Assembly (NCBI GenBank): GCA_905221605.1
Contig: CAJNDS010002494.1
Span: forward strand, 26,001-90,000
From: Symbiodinium natans
Taxonomy: Eukaryota > Sar > Dinophyceae > Suessiales > Symbiodiniaceae
Reading direction: 5' to 3'
DNA: 64,000 bases
A program made the translations under genes and the position numbers. Within the stretch, counting starts at the first letter, position 1; every line of letters starts with the position of its first letter. Under the pieces are notes generated by a model. The model did no database searches and was not told the origin of the DNA. It saw only the letters and a list, made by a program, of their open reading frames with translations. This document shows, one piece after another, positions 10,050 through 21,100 of the stretch.

Positions 10050-10151
10050 ATTAGTAGTAGAGTAGGCAACCTTTAACCTTTTAGGGGTGGTAGAATCCTT
10101 ATATTGCCCAAAGGTTAACCTTTAATTCCGCCAGGTTACTGGACAACTAAG
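10050..10151. repeat. Hairpin element, family A copy 1
   Basis: A 102-bp element beginning TTAGTAGTAGAGTAGG and ending ACAACTAAG. Inside, AACCTTTAACCTTTT pairs with AAAGGTTAACCTTT. Near-identical elements lie at 20917-21019 and 30006-30108. The termini (CTTAGT/ACTAAG in the other copies) are inverted complements. It is MITE-like and non-coding. Confidence 0.8.
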
Positions 10152-10750
10152 TTTGTCTCCCAAGGGCTTGAGCTTGGCTTGATTCCACAGTGGCCAGGAG
10201 CATGTTTAGCATCGGAGCGATTGCTCAAGCTTTGAAGGCCTTCAATCCTTCTTGATTCTTGACCCTGACCAAACCACCCAAAATTATGTCAAGATGGTCC
10301 CAGAAGTCAGGCAGATTCCGCCTGCCCTTCCTATTGTTCCACTCATGGCTGTGTCTCAAATGCCATGCAAGTCAGCTTTATCCAAAGTGCTACTTCAAGA
10401 GGAAATCAGGAAGGAAGGAGAAGGAGGAAGAGGGATCCCCCGAAAGAAAGACGCAGAGCGAGCTGGAAAGAAGGAAGTTTGGTCTTCTTCTCATATGCAG
10501 CATGGCTTGGTGGCGTGTTATATGTGAAATGCGGCGGTAAACTGCCGCAAATCGGACAGTCCTCCAAAGTTTGATGACAGTTCTTGTTATAAGAGCCTGG
10601 ACTGTGGCCTACTGTGGCCTCTGCGTTCATCTTGCATTCCTTAGGAATGCCTTGTGACTGGAAATTATGCGCAGCAAAGCGACCGTACCGACATGGTACC
10701 AAACAGTGTGCAATGCATTGCGGCGTTGCTTGCCCGCATGTGCAGGTGAC
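10152..10750. other. Spacer, no gene recognised
   Basis: Telomere-repeat-free DNA with a purine-rich patch (10400-10480). The overlapping short frames here have no exon-like boundaries or recognisable domains. Confidence 0.5.
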
Positions 10751-11080
10751 TGACCACACGGCACAGCGCCAGGTGACCACCCCGAGGGTAGCAATGGGTA
10801 GTGACTAAAAGCAGTGCACGGCTGAGACTGACCATGACCATGAGATGTGGGGATTTCCGCTCTCAGGAGATTGGCTCCAAGCTGCCTAGCCAAACTGGAC
10901 CCGCATGTTTAGAGGGACCCATAAGCACCAGACAGTCAGATTTTGCTGGATAAGCAACACAGCCACAGGCGGTACAAGGCATTGGCAGAAAAAGAATCTA
11001 TCAGTTGCCCTGCCGCGAGACGGGAGATGGCCAGCATGGCTCGGGCGGAGGCCTTGAATGTAGGCCCCAAACCCCTTGGG
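10750..11080 (+). repeat. Long direct repeat, copy 3 (partial, diverged)
   Basis: The segment around GCAGTGCACGGCTGAG, ATGTGGGGATTTCCGCTCTC, AAGCTGCCTAGCCAAACTGG and ACGGGAGATGGCCAGCATGG follows the same order as 5505-6085 and 9505-10048, with larger gaps. It marks the right edge of the telomere-repeat-poor island. Confidence 0.7.
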
Positions 11081-11638
11081 CACGATAACTCCTTGAAAGC
11101 TCCCTACCCCCGTCTCAACATCGGAGCTAAGCGCACGCACCATCGGGAAACTCGGAGGACTCGGAGAAGTCAGACTTCTGGGAGCAAGGCTACCTGAGCT
11201 TCAGGGGCTTGCTAGCACCGGAGGCGCCGTGGGGTGGTTCAGGTTTTGGGGTTTGGGGGTTAAATCAACTAGGGCAGATATACATAAATGTATCTATGGT
11301 TGAAAGGGATGTTTGGGAGTTTGGGGTATACAGAGTTTCTTTCGGTTGGGACCTGCTTGGAATCATAGATCAGCACGGACATGGTCCTGAGTTCGCCCTT
11401 GGCCCCCGAATCCGACGTGAAGCCTCGTTGGCCGCGAGGCTCCGGCGATCCGAGCGCGCATGGACTTGATGATGAGCCTCGTGCGGAGAGAAGACACCGC
11501 AGGGTCTCGCTTGCTGATAGATGTCTGCACTTTAGGAGAGGCACACGTAGATTGTATAGATTGGCGTTCCGTCGTGGTGCCCCAAGAGACCCCCCGGCCC
11601 AGCTGCCCAGCAGATCTCAGCTGCCTTGCAGCACAGGA

Positions 11639-11922
11639 AGGATGCACCTGCTGCAACGGCGGACTGGAATGCCGTGGATGCTGGCGGGGCTTCTTTCGTC
11701 CTGGCCGTGGACGACAAGGGCCAGACAATCCCTGGGCGCATTCTCAAGGCCGCCTATAAGCCATGAAGGCCCCATGAGAAGCTGTGAAGGTGTGGCGGAT
11801 GTGGAGGTCTCAGAAGTCGGGAAGGTGAAGTTTCCCCGAACCCTATAAACCCTGAACCCTAAGAGGTCCAAGCTGCGGCCCTCGCCTCCAGCGCCGTGCT
11901 GGAGGCCCACGAAGCCTCCCTT
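11639..11922 (+). CDS. Two coding exons, probably upstream part of the dioxygenase gene
   Basis: Exon 1 (about 11639-11748) reads KDAPAATADWNAVDAGG then ASFVLAVDDKGQTIPGRILK and ends at AAG followed by GC. Exon 2 (about 11866-11922) follows a GAG acceptor and reads VQAAALASSAVLEAHEAS. Both have GC-rich third positions and clean splice contexts, and the intervening DNA holds CCCTGAACCCTAA-type repeats. A further candidate exon at 12075-12100 reads PAVVAKVKELLG. They could encode the N-terminal part of the PhyH-family protein that follows; the join is unproven. Confidence 0.5.
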
Positions 11923-12479
11923 TGAGCTGCGCGCGTGGGAGCTTTACCCTAAACCCTAAACCCAACCCTAACCCCCAAACAGTTGGAGGAATTTGGGGGA
12001 TTCAGGGGATGAAGAGGATTTGAGCAAGTAATGAGGGGCCCGCAGCGCGCTTTCCTGCAAGGTCTTCCGGTCCCCTGCCGTGGTCGCAAAGGTTAAAGAG
12101 CTTCTTGGGTCAAAGAGTTTCTACTGTAGCTGCCTCCTTCCCCGATTCGCTCTGCTAAAAATCGGCAAGCTGCCTCTTATGTATTTTTCCTGATTCCAGG
12201 CCATCAGAGGCATCCCAAGGGGGTTGGCACAGGAGGCTTCGGGTTTCGGTTTGTCTTGCTTGTAAGTGAAGGCTCTGGGTTTGATGGCGGCCGTCCGATT
12301 TCTCAAGCGCTGTGCTATTGTTAATTTGGCCTTGACTTGGCCTGCGTGCCCCATGCACGCATTAGTTCTATGCTGTCCACCCCCATCCCTTGATCTGTCA
12401 ACTTTTTTTGTTTCGAATCGCATGTGCTTCTTTCTTTCTTGCCTTGTTCATCTTACACATCTTCCAACAAGGCGTGAGT

Positions 12480-12506
12480 GACCGGGGGGGGGGGGGGGGG
12501 GGGGGG
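12480..12506. repeat. G homopolymer tract
   Basis: About 24 G, interrupted once by C near its end, just before a candidate exon of the dioxygenase gene. Confidence 0.9.
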
Positions 12507-12525
12507 CGGGGCGATTCTGCAAGAA

Positions 12526-13596
12526 AGAATTGGAACCAGTACGAACCTGGACTGATGCCCGTGGACATCTTCAAAGCTCTTCCAGTTTGAAAGATGTTCA
12601 CAGTTTCTGCCCGTACTTTAAGTGTGTGTGTGTGTGTGTGTGTGTTTGGTTGCTTACCTTCCCTTCGTGCATGCTTCTTGACCTGACTGAGGCTGTACAG
12701 CTTCTTGGGTCACGATGTCCCCGAGCACGTGGATGTGTTTGGGACGAAATTCTTCCCCATGTGGCCTGGTGGGGTTTCTGTTGATTGGCACCAAGATTGC
12801 CACTACTTTGGCACGGCTTCGTCGAGGATAATATCCTGCGGAGTCTACCTCGAAGAGACAGATGAGGAGAAATTTTGGGAAACTCGATGACCACATGTCA
12901 GAACTGCAAAGGATCATGGTACTCAGAAGATATGTTAGAATCTGAACCCGCAGCCAAATCTGAAGCCCTTGACACGCACCCATTGATAATGAGCCTCCGT
13001 TCGCAGGGCTACATTCTGCTAGAGTTGGGAGGGCCGGTTTCATTTGGGGAGGAGAACGGTTGCCTCCAAGTCGTGCCGGGGTCCCACACCTCGGACTTCG
13101 AGCACAAACCTGGTAGCGGCTTGCACGCGCAGGGCGAGTGGGTCACACCAGGCTGGGTGGTTCATGATGGCTTTCGCATCCTACCAGGGTTCAAGGGTGA
13201 CTTTGCCTCAGAATCTAAACCCCACCAAACCCGACAAGAAACCGTACGAAGCCTGAACCAAACTTAACTTACTGTTGGTTAGCAGAAAATGGGGAATGAG
13301 GATGAATGAGGTACCCTATATAATCCCGTAAAGGGTATATGTATATGTATATATATATATATATAGGGCCCTAAGTCCCTCGTTCCCTGCTAGCCAACAA
13401 TAAGTTAAAACTCAACCCTGCAGATACCTCTGCAACCGTGGTGGACATCGTGGTCCCGGCGGGGTCGGTAGTGCTCTTCAACTCCCGGCTGCTCCACGCA
13501 GCAAGGCAGAACAAGCACGCCGCCCGCACGCGCTACTCTCTGCGCCTTGGCTGGAGGCGGTCGAAGTATGAAGTAGGGGGCCTTTCGAGAGTTTAA
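12526..13596 (+). CDS. Phytanoyl-CoA dioxygenase (PhyH)-family protein, multi-exon
   Basis: A predicted Fe(II)/2-oxoglutarate-dependent dioxygenase. Exons: about 12526-12588 (reads NWNQYEPGLMPVDIFKALP), 12692-about 12863 (includes GHDVPEHVDVFGTKFFPMWP and VDWHQDCHYFG), about 13052-13140 (ENGCLQVVPGSHTSDFEH) and about 13425-13593 (VVDIVVPAGSVVLFNSRLLH then AARQNKHAARTRYSLRLGW), with stop TAA at 13594. The family metal triad is visible: His and Asp of WHQD and the distal His of RLLHAA; the Arg of RTRYSL fits 2-oxoglutarate binding. The 12.86-13.05 intron has no GT donor: GAGGAGAA occurs at both ends (12864-12871 and 13049-13056), implying a GA-AG intron. The last intron carries a hairpin element. 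The substrate cannot be told from sequence. Confidence 0.85.
12624..12645. repeat. (TG)n microsatellite
   Basis: About 11 GT units in the intron before the WHQD exon of the PhyH-family gene. Confidence 0.9.
13266..13406. repeat. Hairpin element with long inverted termini in the PhyH-gene intron
   Basis: The left arm AACTTACTGTTGGTTAGCAG followed by a GGGGAATGAGG segment pairs with the right arm, which has CCTCGTTCCC then TGCTAGCCAACAATAAGTT. The centre contains TACCCTATATAATCCC and a (TA)n run. It is 141 bp with no coding capacity, so MITE-like. The GGGAATGAGG motif is shared with the arms of the element at 38790-38965. Confidence 0.8.
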
Positions 13597-13599
13597 AGG

Positions 13600-15100
13600 G
13601 TTCGGCGGCGGAACAACATGAACGTTCTGAGCCCGATGCGGCAGTGCTTTGGAGCCTGAGGGTTCATGATGTACCGTTTGGTGGGGGGTGGGGGGGGGGG
13701 GTTGGGGGGGTGGAGATATATTTCAAGCTGCGGGTTGACTGCGCGAAGGTTTGGACATTTCGTCCCTTCAGAGCTGGACTTCAGCTGGCGGGGCACCGAC
13801 TTCTCGCATGGGAAGTATCTGGATCGGCATCAGATTTACTGAGCTGGGCACGGAAAAATGCTGCGCCCTGGCTTCCTTACAGTAGATGCCTGCCATGCCA
13901 ACGTCAAGCTCCAACCGCTGAATCGAAGATAATGTTTCGTAGTCGGGGCTTCAGGGCGTAGTCATGATCACGATCATGACAAGAGCAACCGTAGCCATAG
14001 CAATCGTTTAGTGATCAAGGATGCTGGAAATACTACTGAGGCTGATGCACGTCGATGCGGCGGGGGCCGGGGGGTTTACTGACCTTATTGCTTTCTCGTC
14101 TGCCGGCTCGAGGGCGGAATGCCCAAGCAGCTGTTTGCTGGTAGGGCGTGGCTTGAAACCCGCAGGCAGCAAGCGCAGCACCAGTCTCCCACCCACCCCT
14201 ACGCCGTACGCACAGTGGCGCAGCGAGATCAATACCCTACATGACCCTGTTGCGCAATTTACGCGCCCTTAGTTCAGAGCCGCGAAGCGCCTCTGCACAA
14301 CCCGCCGACGGCAGCGTGGGGGAAGGCCTCAGCCCAGACCTGTACTTATGTGGGGTTCGTTGTACATCATGCGTCTTTTTGGATTCCGCCGTGGTGTACT
14401 GTGTATGTACTTTTGGTATCGCTCCATATCACATCACTCCTAAAGTCCGAAATTCTTAGAGTTTGGGTGCCAAACAGAACCTTTGAGGGCTGCTACCAAG
14501 TCTGCGCCAGGCCTGGTCTAGTCATGGCGGCCGCGCAAGAGAGGACCCTGAGACCAGGCGTGCAATTGTGTGTGCGCGTGGGGACGTTGTAATTTGCGGC
14601 CATTGCCTCGTAGACCTATGTGATTGTTGCGACAAGTGAGTCAGGGCGGGCATCGAAGACTCCAACCATTGCCAAGAGCCACTCGCTTTCCTCGTTGAAG
14701 CAGGTACAGTCGGGAACTCAGGCGCTTCCACCCAAGGACTCGTCGGTAACCTTTTCTTCCACTGGTACGTGGTAGATGGCAGATAGACCAGGTATTGGAA
14801 AGCACCCCCGCCCCCGCCTCCCCACGGGGGATGAGTCACGCCCAGAATATTGGCATCAGCATCCTGATGATGCTACTACAAGCATCAGCATCGGGGGATC
14901 GTCATATTCCCCATGTGCTGAGTTCTGTCGACATCCGACGCCGAGTCTTAGCAGCGGTGGATAAGCCTGAGCCTCAGAAGCAGGTGGTTACAGCAAGGAA
15001 GTCAGTGGAGTTGCGTGCCTCTGCTCTGGGCGGGTGCTAGGGCCCCCAAAGGCGCCAAGAATCCAGAATCAGTAGAGCTCGGTACCCCGCAGCTTCTCAG
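13600..15100. other. Intergenic stretch, no confident gene
   Basis: It holds a G-rich patch (13681-13710) and mixed-composition DNA without telomere arrays. Short frames at 13644-13961, 14021-14272 and 14776-15040 overlap on both strands and lack domains or splice context. The stretch separates the PhyH-family gene from the coiled-coil exons that begin near 15.1 kb. Confidence 0.5.
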
Positions 15101-15117
15101 AGATCTCGGCTTCCCAG

Positions 15118-18100
15118 GTACCCGGGCCTGAAGAGCGCCGAGGAGTACGTTGCGGCCCGGTCCTTGGAGTAGGATTGTGTGGCAGCAGCTGCAACGGCGC
15201 TGTCGATGGCTTCTGGCCGCAATGCGGCCGTGGGGGAGCTAGCGAAGAGTAGAATAGGACTTGTGGGGCAGAACCCACCTTAGGGGCACCGAGATACTCC
15301 GAGGTCTGCGGGATTCTTTGCAGGGTTCGCTGCGGGTGGGCGCTCCAAGGATACTCTGCAGGATTCTCTCCAGGGTTCCCAATTAGTGGGAGGAAAAATC
15401 CCATGCCAGGAGAGTGCAAGGAGAAGAGCTGAGTTAGCAGCCCAACAGCCCCAAAAAGGGGGGGGGGGGTGGGAACAACCTAAGCTTCATAAACCCCATA
15501 GACCGCACAAACCCTATGAACCATATAAGCCCCAAACCCAAAATCCTCAAACCTTAAGAACCCCTTAAAACCCTATATATATATATAAACCCTTTAAGTA
15601 ACAAACACCCTTAGATTTCGCTTAATGCGGAGGCCAAGGCCGGAGCGGCCCGGGAGAAGGACCGTCAGGCGGAGAAGGAGCAGCTTGGCTCAATTACACT
15701 TTGGGCTTAGGGCTTGGGGCTTTGGGTTTGGGGTTTGGGGTATAGGGTGCTCTGCTGTTCTTCGTTTTAAAGAGCATGTTGTTAAGTTGTGTGTTGAAGT
15801 ATGGTTTAAGGTTTGGTTGCGATATTTTGTGATCCTTCAACACTGCGGGTTTCGAAGCTTGGCCCGTGGGAGGTTTTCAAGTTGCTGAGAAGCCTGGCGC
15901 AATGTCCAACATAAACTTTGGTTCAAGCACAGGTATTGGGCGAATCTGAAGAAGTTCAAGGATGACGCTTCGTCCTGAGTTCTGAGTCGAAACACAGATT
16001 TTGCTTCGGGCACGCCAAGCTGGCTCCTCTCGCAGGTCAAGTCCGTGTTCAAACTTCCGTCCGACAGCTATGCAGGCAAAAGAAGTGTGCAGGAGGCGTG
16101 ACGCAAGACTCTCCTGAATCGGTTGAGCCTTTTGATGATGACCTGTTCGTAGCGGTTCGCACAGGAGATCATGGAGAAGGCTGGGACTTCAGTCGCGCTG
16201 CCCTGCCCAAATTGTCACCTGCTTGTGCTCGTACGCCCCGTATGTGTGCACAAATGAGGTGCTTAGGCGAATCGGGAGTTCGGCCTCCAACGTACAGAAA
16301 AACCCCTAAACCTTAAAGCCGCAGCCCTATACCCCAAACGCTTTCACCTCCTGATCTTGCTAATTTATATTTTTATTCTGATTATTGATTACTAGTATTA
16401 TTATTATGATTATGAGTATACCCAGAAGGCTCCCCTAAACTTACCCGAAACCCGAAGGTGGAGAAGGGCCAAAGAGCCTTGCAAGAGACGGATGAGGCCT
16501 ACAAGAGCCCCGGCTGCCATATGCGTATTGCCCTCCTCTACCACACGAACGAGGAAAAGCCCTACAAAACTGTCCCTAACATGTGATTATCATTAATATT
16601 CTATTGCTATTCTTCTTAGTATTATTGCTATTATTATCATTATCATTAAGTTCTTCTTATTATTATTATTATCATCATGATTATTATGAGTATACCCACA
16701 CTGCTCCCCTAAACCCGAAACCCAAAAATTGGGGGGGAGTTCGAGCGTTCTACTCGACCTTTTTGGGGGGATTGAGTCATGAACCCCAGCAGCCGAGGAT
16801 GTGGCTCCAGGCCAGGGCGCTCAGCAGAATGGGGAGGAAGGGTTTAGGGTTTAGGGTTTAGGGTTTAGGGTTCAGGGTTTAGGGTTTAGGGTTTAGGGTT
16901 TAGGGTTCAGGGTTCAGGGTTTAGGGTTCAGGGTTTAGGGTTCAGTGTCTGTTGGGGGGTATCCTGGAGCACTGCCACGTCCATTCCTGCAATAGTTGCT
17001 AGGACTTGGGCTTGCTTGGGTTGAGCCAGCAAGCCTGCAGTCTGGCGGGATCCGACAAGTTTCAGGGCAGGGTGTATAGGGTTTATAGGGTTTTTAGGGT
17101 TCATAGGGTTTATGGGGGTTGTAGGGGTTGTAGGGTTTATAGAGTTTATAGGGTTTAGGGTTGGAACATGTGGGGTGGCCAGGCAATGCAGGAGAGGGCC
17201 GAGGAGAAGAAGCAAGAGAAGATCCAACAGAGGCAGGAGAGCACCCCCCCCCTTGCCTCCTCCCCCCCGTGCCTCTTCCTAGGGCACCTCGGAATTTCTA
17301 GGTTCTTGAATGAATCCTCAACTTTAGGGTCTTGGACCCTAAACCCTAAACTCTCAAACTTAGATACGCCCCCTTCCAAAAAACCTGGGCCTCTGACCCC
17401 AAAGAAGAGCCTGCCGCAGTTCTGCAGTTGCAAGGCTCGGGGGGGGGGGGGGGGGGGGGGGGGGGAAGGGGGGGTGGGTTTATGTAGGCCTTGTAGGGTT
17501 CAGGGTTCAGAGGGCCAATTCGGATTTAGGGTTTGGGGTTTAGGGTTTAGGGTTTAGAGGGCTGGTTGGAGTGGAAGGTTTCAGCCTTCTTTAGGGTTTC
17601 AAAAGGGTCTAGGGCTGAGGCGTTTAGTTTTTTTGCCCTCCGCCGGAAGGAAGCTCGACATCGAGGAGGCGGCACAGCGCAAGCTGGCGACGCAGCGGCA
17701 GTTTTTGGCTTCCGAGTTGGGGTTAGGGTTTAGGGTTTAGGGTTTAGGGTTTAGGGTTTAGGGTTTAGGGTTTAGGGTTTAGGGTTTAGGGTTTAGGGTT
17801 TAGGGCACCGGGCCGAGGAGGCGTTTCGTGTATTTGGGGGGTTACCTTCTTGAACCTTAAACCCTACAAACCCAAAGCCTGAACCCGACAAAAGCACTCA
17901 ACCCTACAAGCCCCAAGCCCCTAACTTCCCCCCATAGACCCTCGAAACCCTCGAACTCCTCCAAGCCCCCTTAAACCCTCTCTCCCAGCCACCCCGAAAC
18001 CACCCCGAAATCCTCTAAAAGTCAAGAGCCTTTCCGGGACTTCGGGTTTAGGCGGTTTAGGGTTTCGGGGCCAAGTTTGGGGTTTCAGGGTTTTCAGGGC

Positions 18101-21100
18101 CGCATCTTACTAGCGTTGAACCCTGGGAGCCACGCCTTGCAGTCTCAAGGGACTCAAGGGGGAACCCTTGTACGGGACCTTAGGGGTTTTTGGGGACTAT
18201 TTAGGGGCTACTTAGGTACATAGGGACTATGTAAGGTATATATGGGGCTATGTAGGGGAATAAGATAACCGGCCCCTCCTTATACCCCTTGACAGTCCCA
18301 AAAAGGAACCATGCTGTACTACGCGCACGCACTGTCAGAGAACTTGCGCTCAACCCCTAAAATGCTCCAAAAGAGACCCCGGACTTCTAGAAAAAGCGCC
18401 CCCTCCCAGGATCTTCAGGCCAGTCTACAGAAGGACAGGAACACTCCGAAACTGACGGCTTCAGTAGGAAAGGGTAAGGGCATGAGGCATCGTAGGAAGG
18501 TTTGGGGCTTAAGGTTCAAGGGCGACTTGGGGGTTCATATGGATCTAGTTCGTCCCCGCGGAGCTCTGTACCCTATAACTCATGACTACATCATATGGCG
18601 GTCCTTGTTTCAAGAGGTTGGGTATTATTCGGATTCAAGGGCTTCAGGGTTGAGGATCGATTTCAGATGCCTTGGTGATGTTTATGGCTTCGCAGGGTGC
18701 GGAGCCATGAGCTGGGTTAGCACTGTCCCTCGCCATGGTACTGTCACCCGTATTCCTCTCATGAAGCCCCAAGCCCTAAACCCTGAAGCCTAGTTAGTGG
18801 AGATGGTTTCACCCTACGTTCCAGGAGCTTGCGGACAAGGCCGCCGGCTACAAGGCGGCGGGCCTTTTGTCGATATAGGGTGTGGTGGGTGGGTTGTAGG
18901 GGGTTTAGGGGCTTAGATTCTTGTGCAACCTACCTCGGTTGAGGTTCTGCGGAGGGTTTCATGGCTAGATTTTAGAGGTTTGGGGCTGGGTCACCTAGTC
19001 TTGTAGGTTGTCATGAGAAAGCCCCCAGAATTTCAAAATTCGGTGAGCAGCCGAAAGACAAGGTTTAGGAGGGTTTAGGGCGCGGAGCTCTCGTGGCACC
19101 TCGGGGCGCCTAGCACCATGCACACACCTCCACGAAATGAAACACCGCAACCCCCTAAACTTAGGGTTTAGGGTTTAGGGTTTAGGGTTTAGGGTTTAGG
19201 GTGCCTAGACATATCACCCTAAGTCTCCCACCCTAAAACCCCAAAATGGTCCAAGCCCGGAAGCCGGGAAGGAGAAGGAGAAGGCCTACTGGAATTGGTT
19301 GGCCGAAGCCAAGCAGGCTGGGCTGACTCTTGCGGAGTGGTTGAGGGTTTTGGGGACCCCAAACCCTGAACCCTGAGCTCTCTTTTGCAGAGTGTTTGAG
19401 AGTTTTGGGGACCCCAAACCCTGAATCCTGAACTTTAAGGGTGTTGAAGGAAACCCTGAACCCTGAACTCTAAACTCTTGAGCTTTGTAGGGGGTCCAGC
19501 TACAAGTCCCGAATAATTTAGGCCGTCAGGCCCCCGAGTGCCCTTCTGACGACAAGTGTCGCCTCGCCCGCTCACATCTCCGCACCGGCGCAAGCGCAAT
19601 CACAGCGCAGGTCGTGTTTTTAGCTTTGCAACCTCGATGCCTTTGCGGTGGCTGATGGATGGGAATGATGGGAATGATGGGAATATGACTCATGAGGCTG
19701 GCAGTCCTGCGAGTGGTCTGAAAGAAGCTACGCCCGCATTGGGCGGCCGGAGCTTGAAGGACCCAGGTGTAGCAGCACCCCCTGGGTGGCCCATGGAGTC
19801 AGGGAACAGCAGCAACAGCAACACGCCCACGCCCACCCATACAGAGGTTACAGGCTATGGCTCCTCGAGGAGTGAGGCAACAACGGTGGCCAGCAGGCAG
19901 GAGGGGGGTCATGATGGGACATCGCAGGCGAGCTATCCATTCTTGCCAGGTGTTGTGCAAGAAGTTCCGTGCAGATCCTTGCCAAAACGTTTTGGAAAGG
20001 CACAGGCTTTACACGGGATGGTGCATTCGCTCCAAGTCAAGCAAAGCGTTTGCAGCAAGCTCGCACCATCTTCGTCAAAGCTTTGCAGACTTGCCAGAGG
20101 TAACGAGGGGCTGCCGACGATCGATGCTGCCAGTCTGGCTGGATTGAAGAAGATTTTGGAACAGGTAAAAGCACACTTTTCAAGCTTGTCCATTTCCCCC
20201 ACGCCTCCTGTGCTGTTTCGGCACAACAACTTCTACACACCCTGTAGCCTCGAGGTTTGTCTGGGTCAGAAAGTGGAGTTGTGGCCGCTGGTATCTCACC
20301 CACCAGGCTGTTGCTTCGTGGTTGTACCGAAGCTTCCGCTTGGACTCGTTCTCGACGAGCGATCAGGCTTGGTGCATGGCAGGCCGCGCGAGCCAACCGC
20401 AGGGCAAGTGAAGTACCACGTGGTTGCCCAGATCCCGGCGCGATCTCCACCGAAGGCACATGTTGCATTTATCAAGCTCACGGTCATCGAGGGGTGGCCA
20501 GCTAGTGACGATGAGGGCTCACAGGCTGGAGGTGCTTCATCTTGTGATTAGTGTGCAGGGACAGATGGGACAGACCGCCCGAACACTCTGAATTGCCAGT
20601 TCAACAGCAAAACGTCAATCAGCTGAGGCACCTCCTGCTTTGCGGTCGGTCGTTTCCCCTTTCCATCTGGGAGCGTGGCAGACTTTGACCCCGCTGTACC
20701 TTTAAAGCCGCGGACCTGGGCTTCTCAATTCAAGCAAAAAAGGCTGCCCAGGTCCTCTGTCTTGACTTCTCGTCTCTCTGGCCTGAAGAATAAACACGAG
20801 CCAGGCGTCGCCGTGTCCGCTTGTTGTGATGCAGATCAACCACCACAACTGCTCGGCATCAAGCCTGCAGCGGCGTGGCGTCTGTAGAATATGCTTAGAG
20901 TCTGTTGCAGCAATGACTTAGTAGTAGAGTAGGTCTCCTTTAACCTTTTCGGGGTATTATATTCCCTACATAATCCCAAAGGTTCACCTTGAGTTCCCCG
21001 AGGATTCTGGACAGCTAAGATGATTGTTGCCACCCGGAAGAGTTTGAGCCGCGCAGTGGCGGTGCATTGTGCACCCCAGTGTGGGAACGCAGAGACTCGT

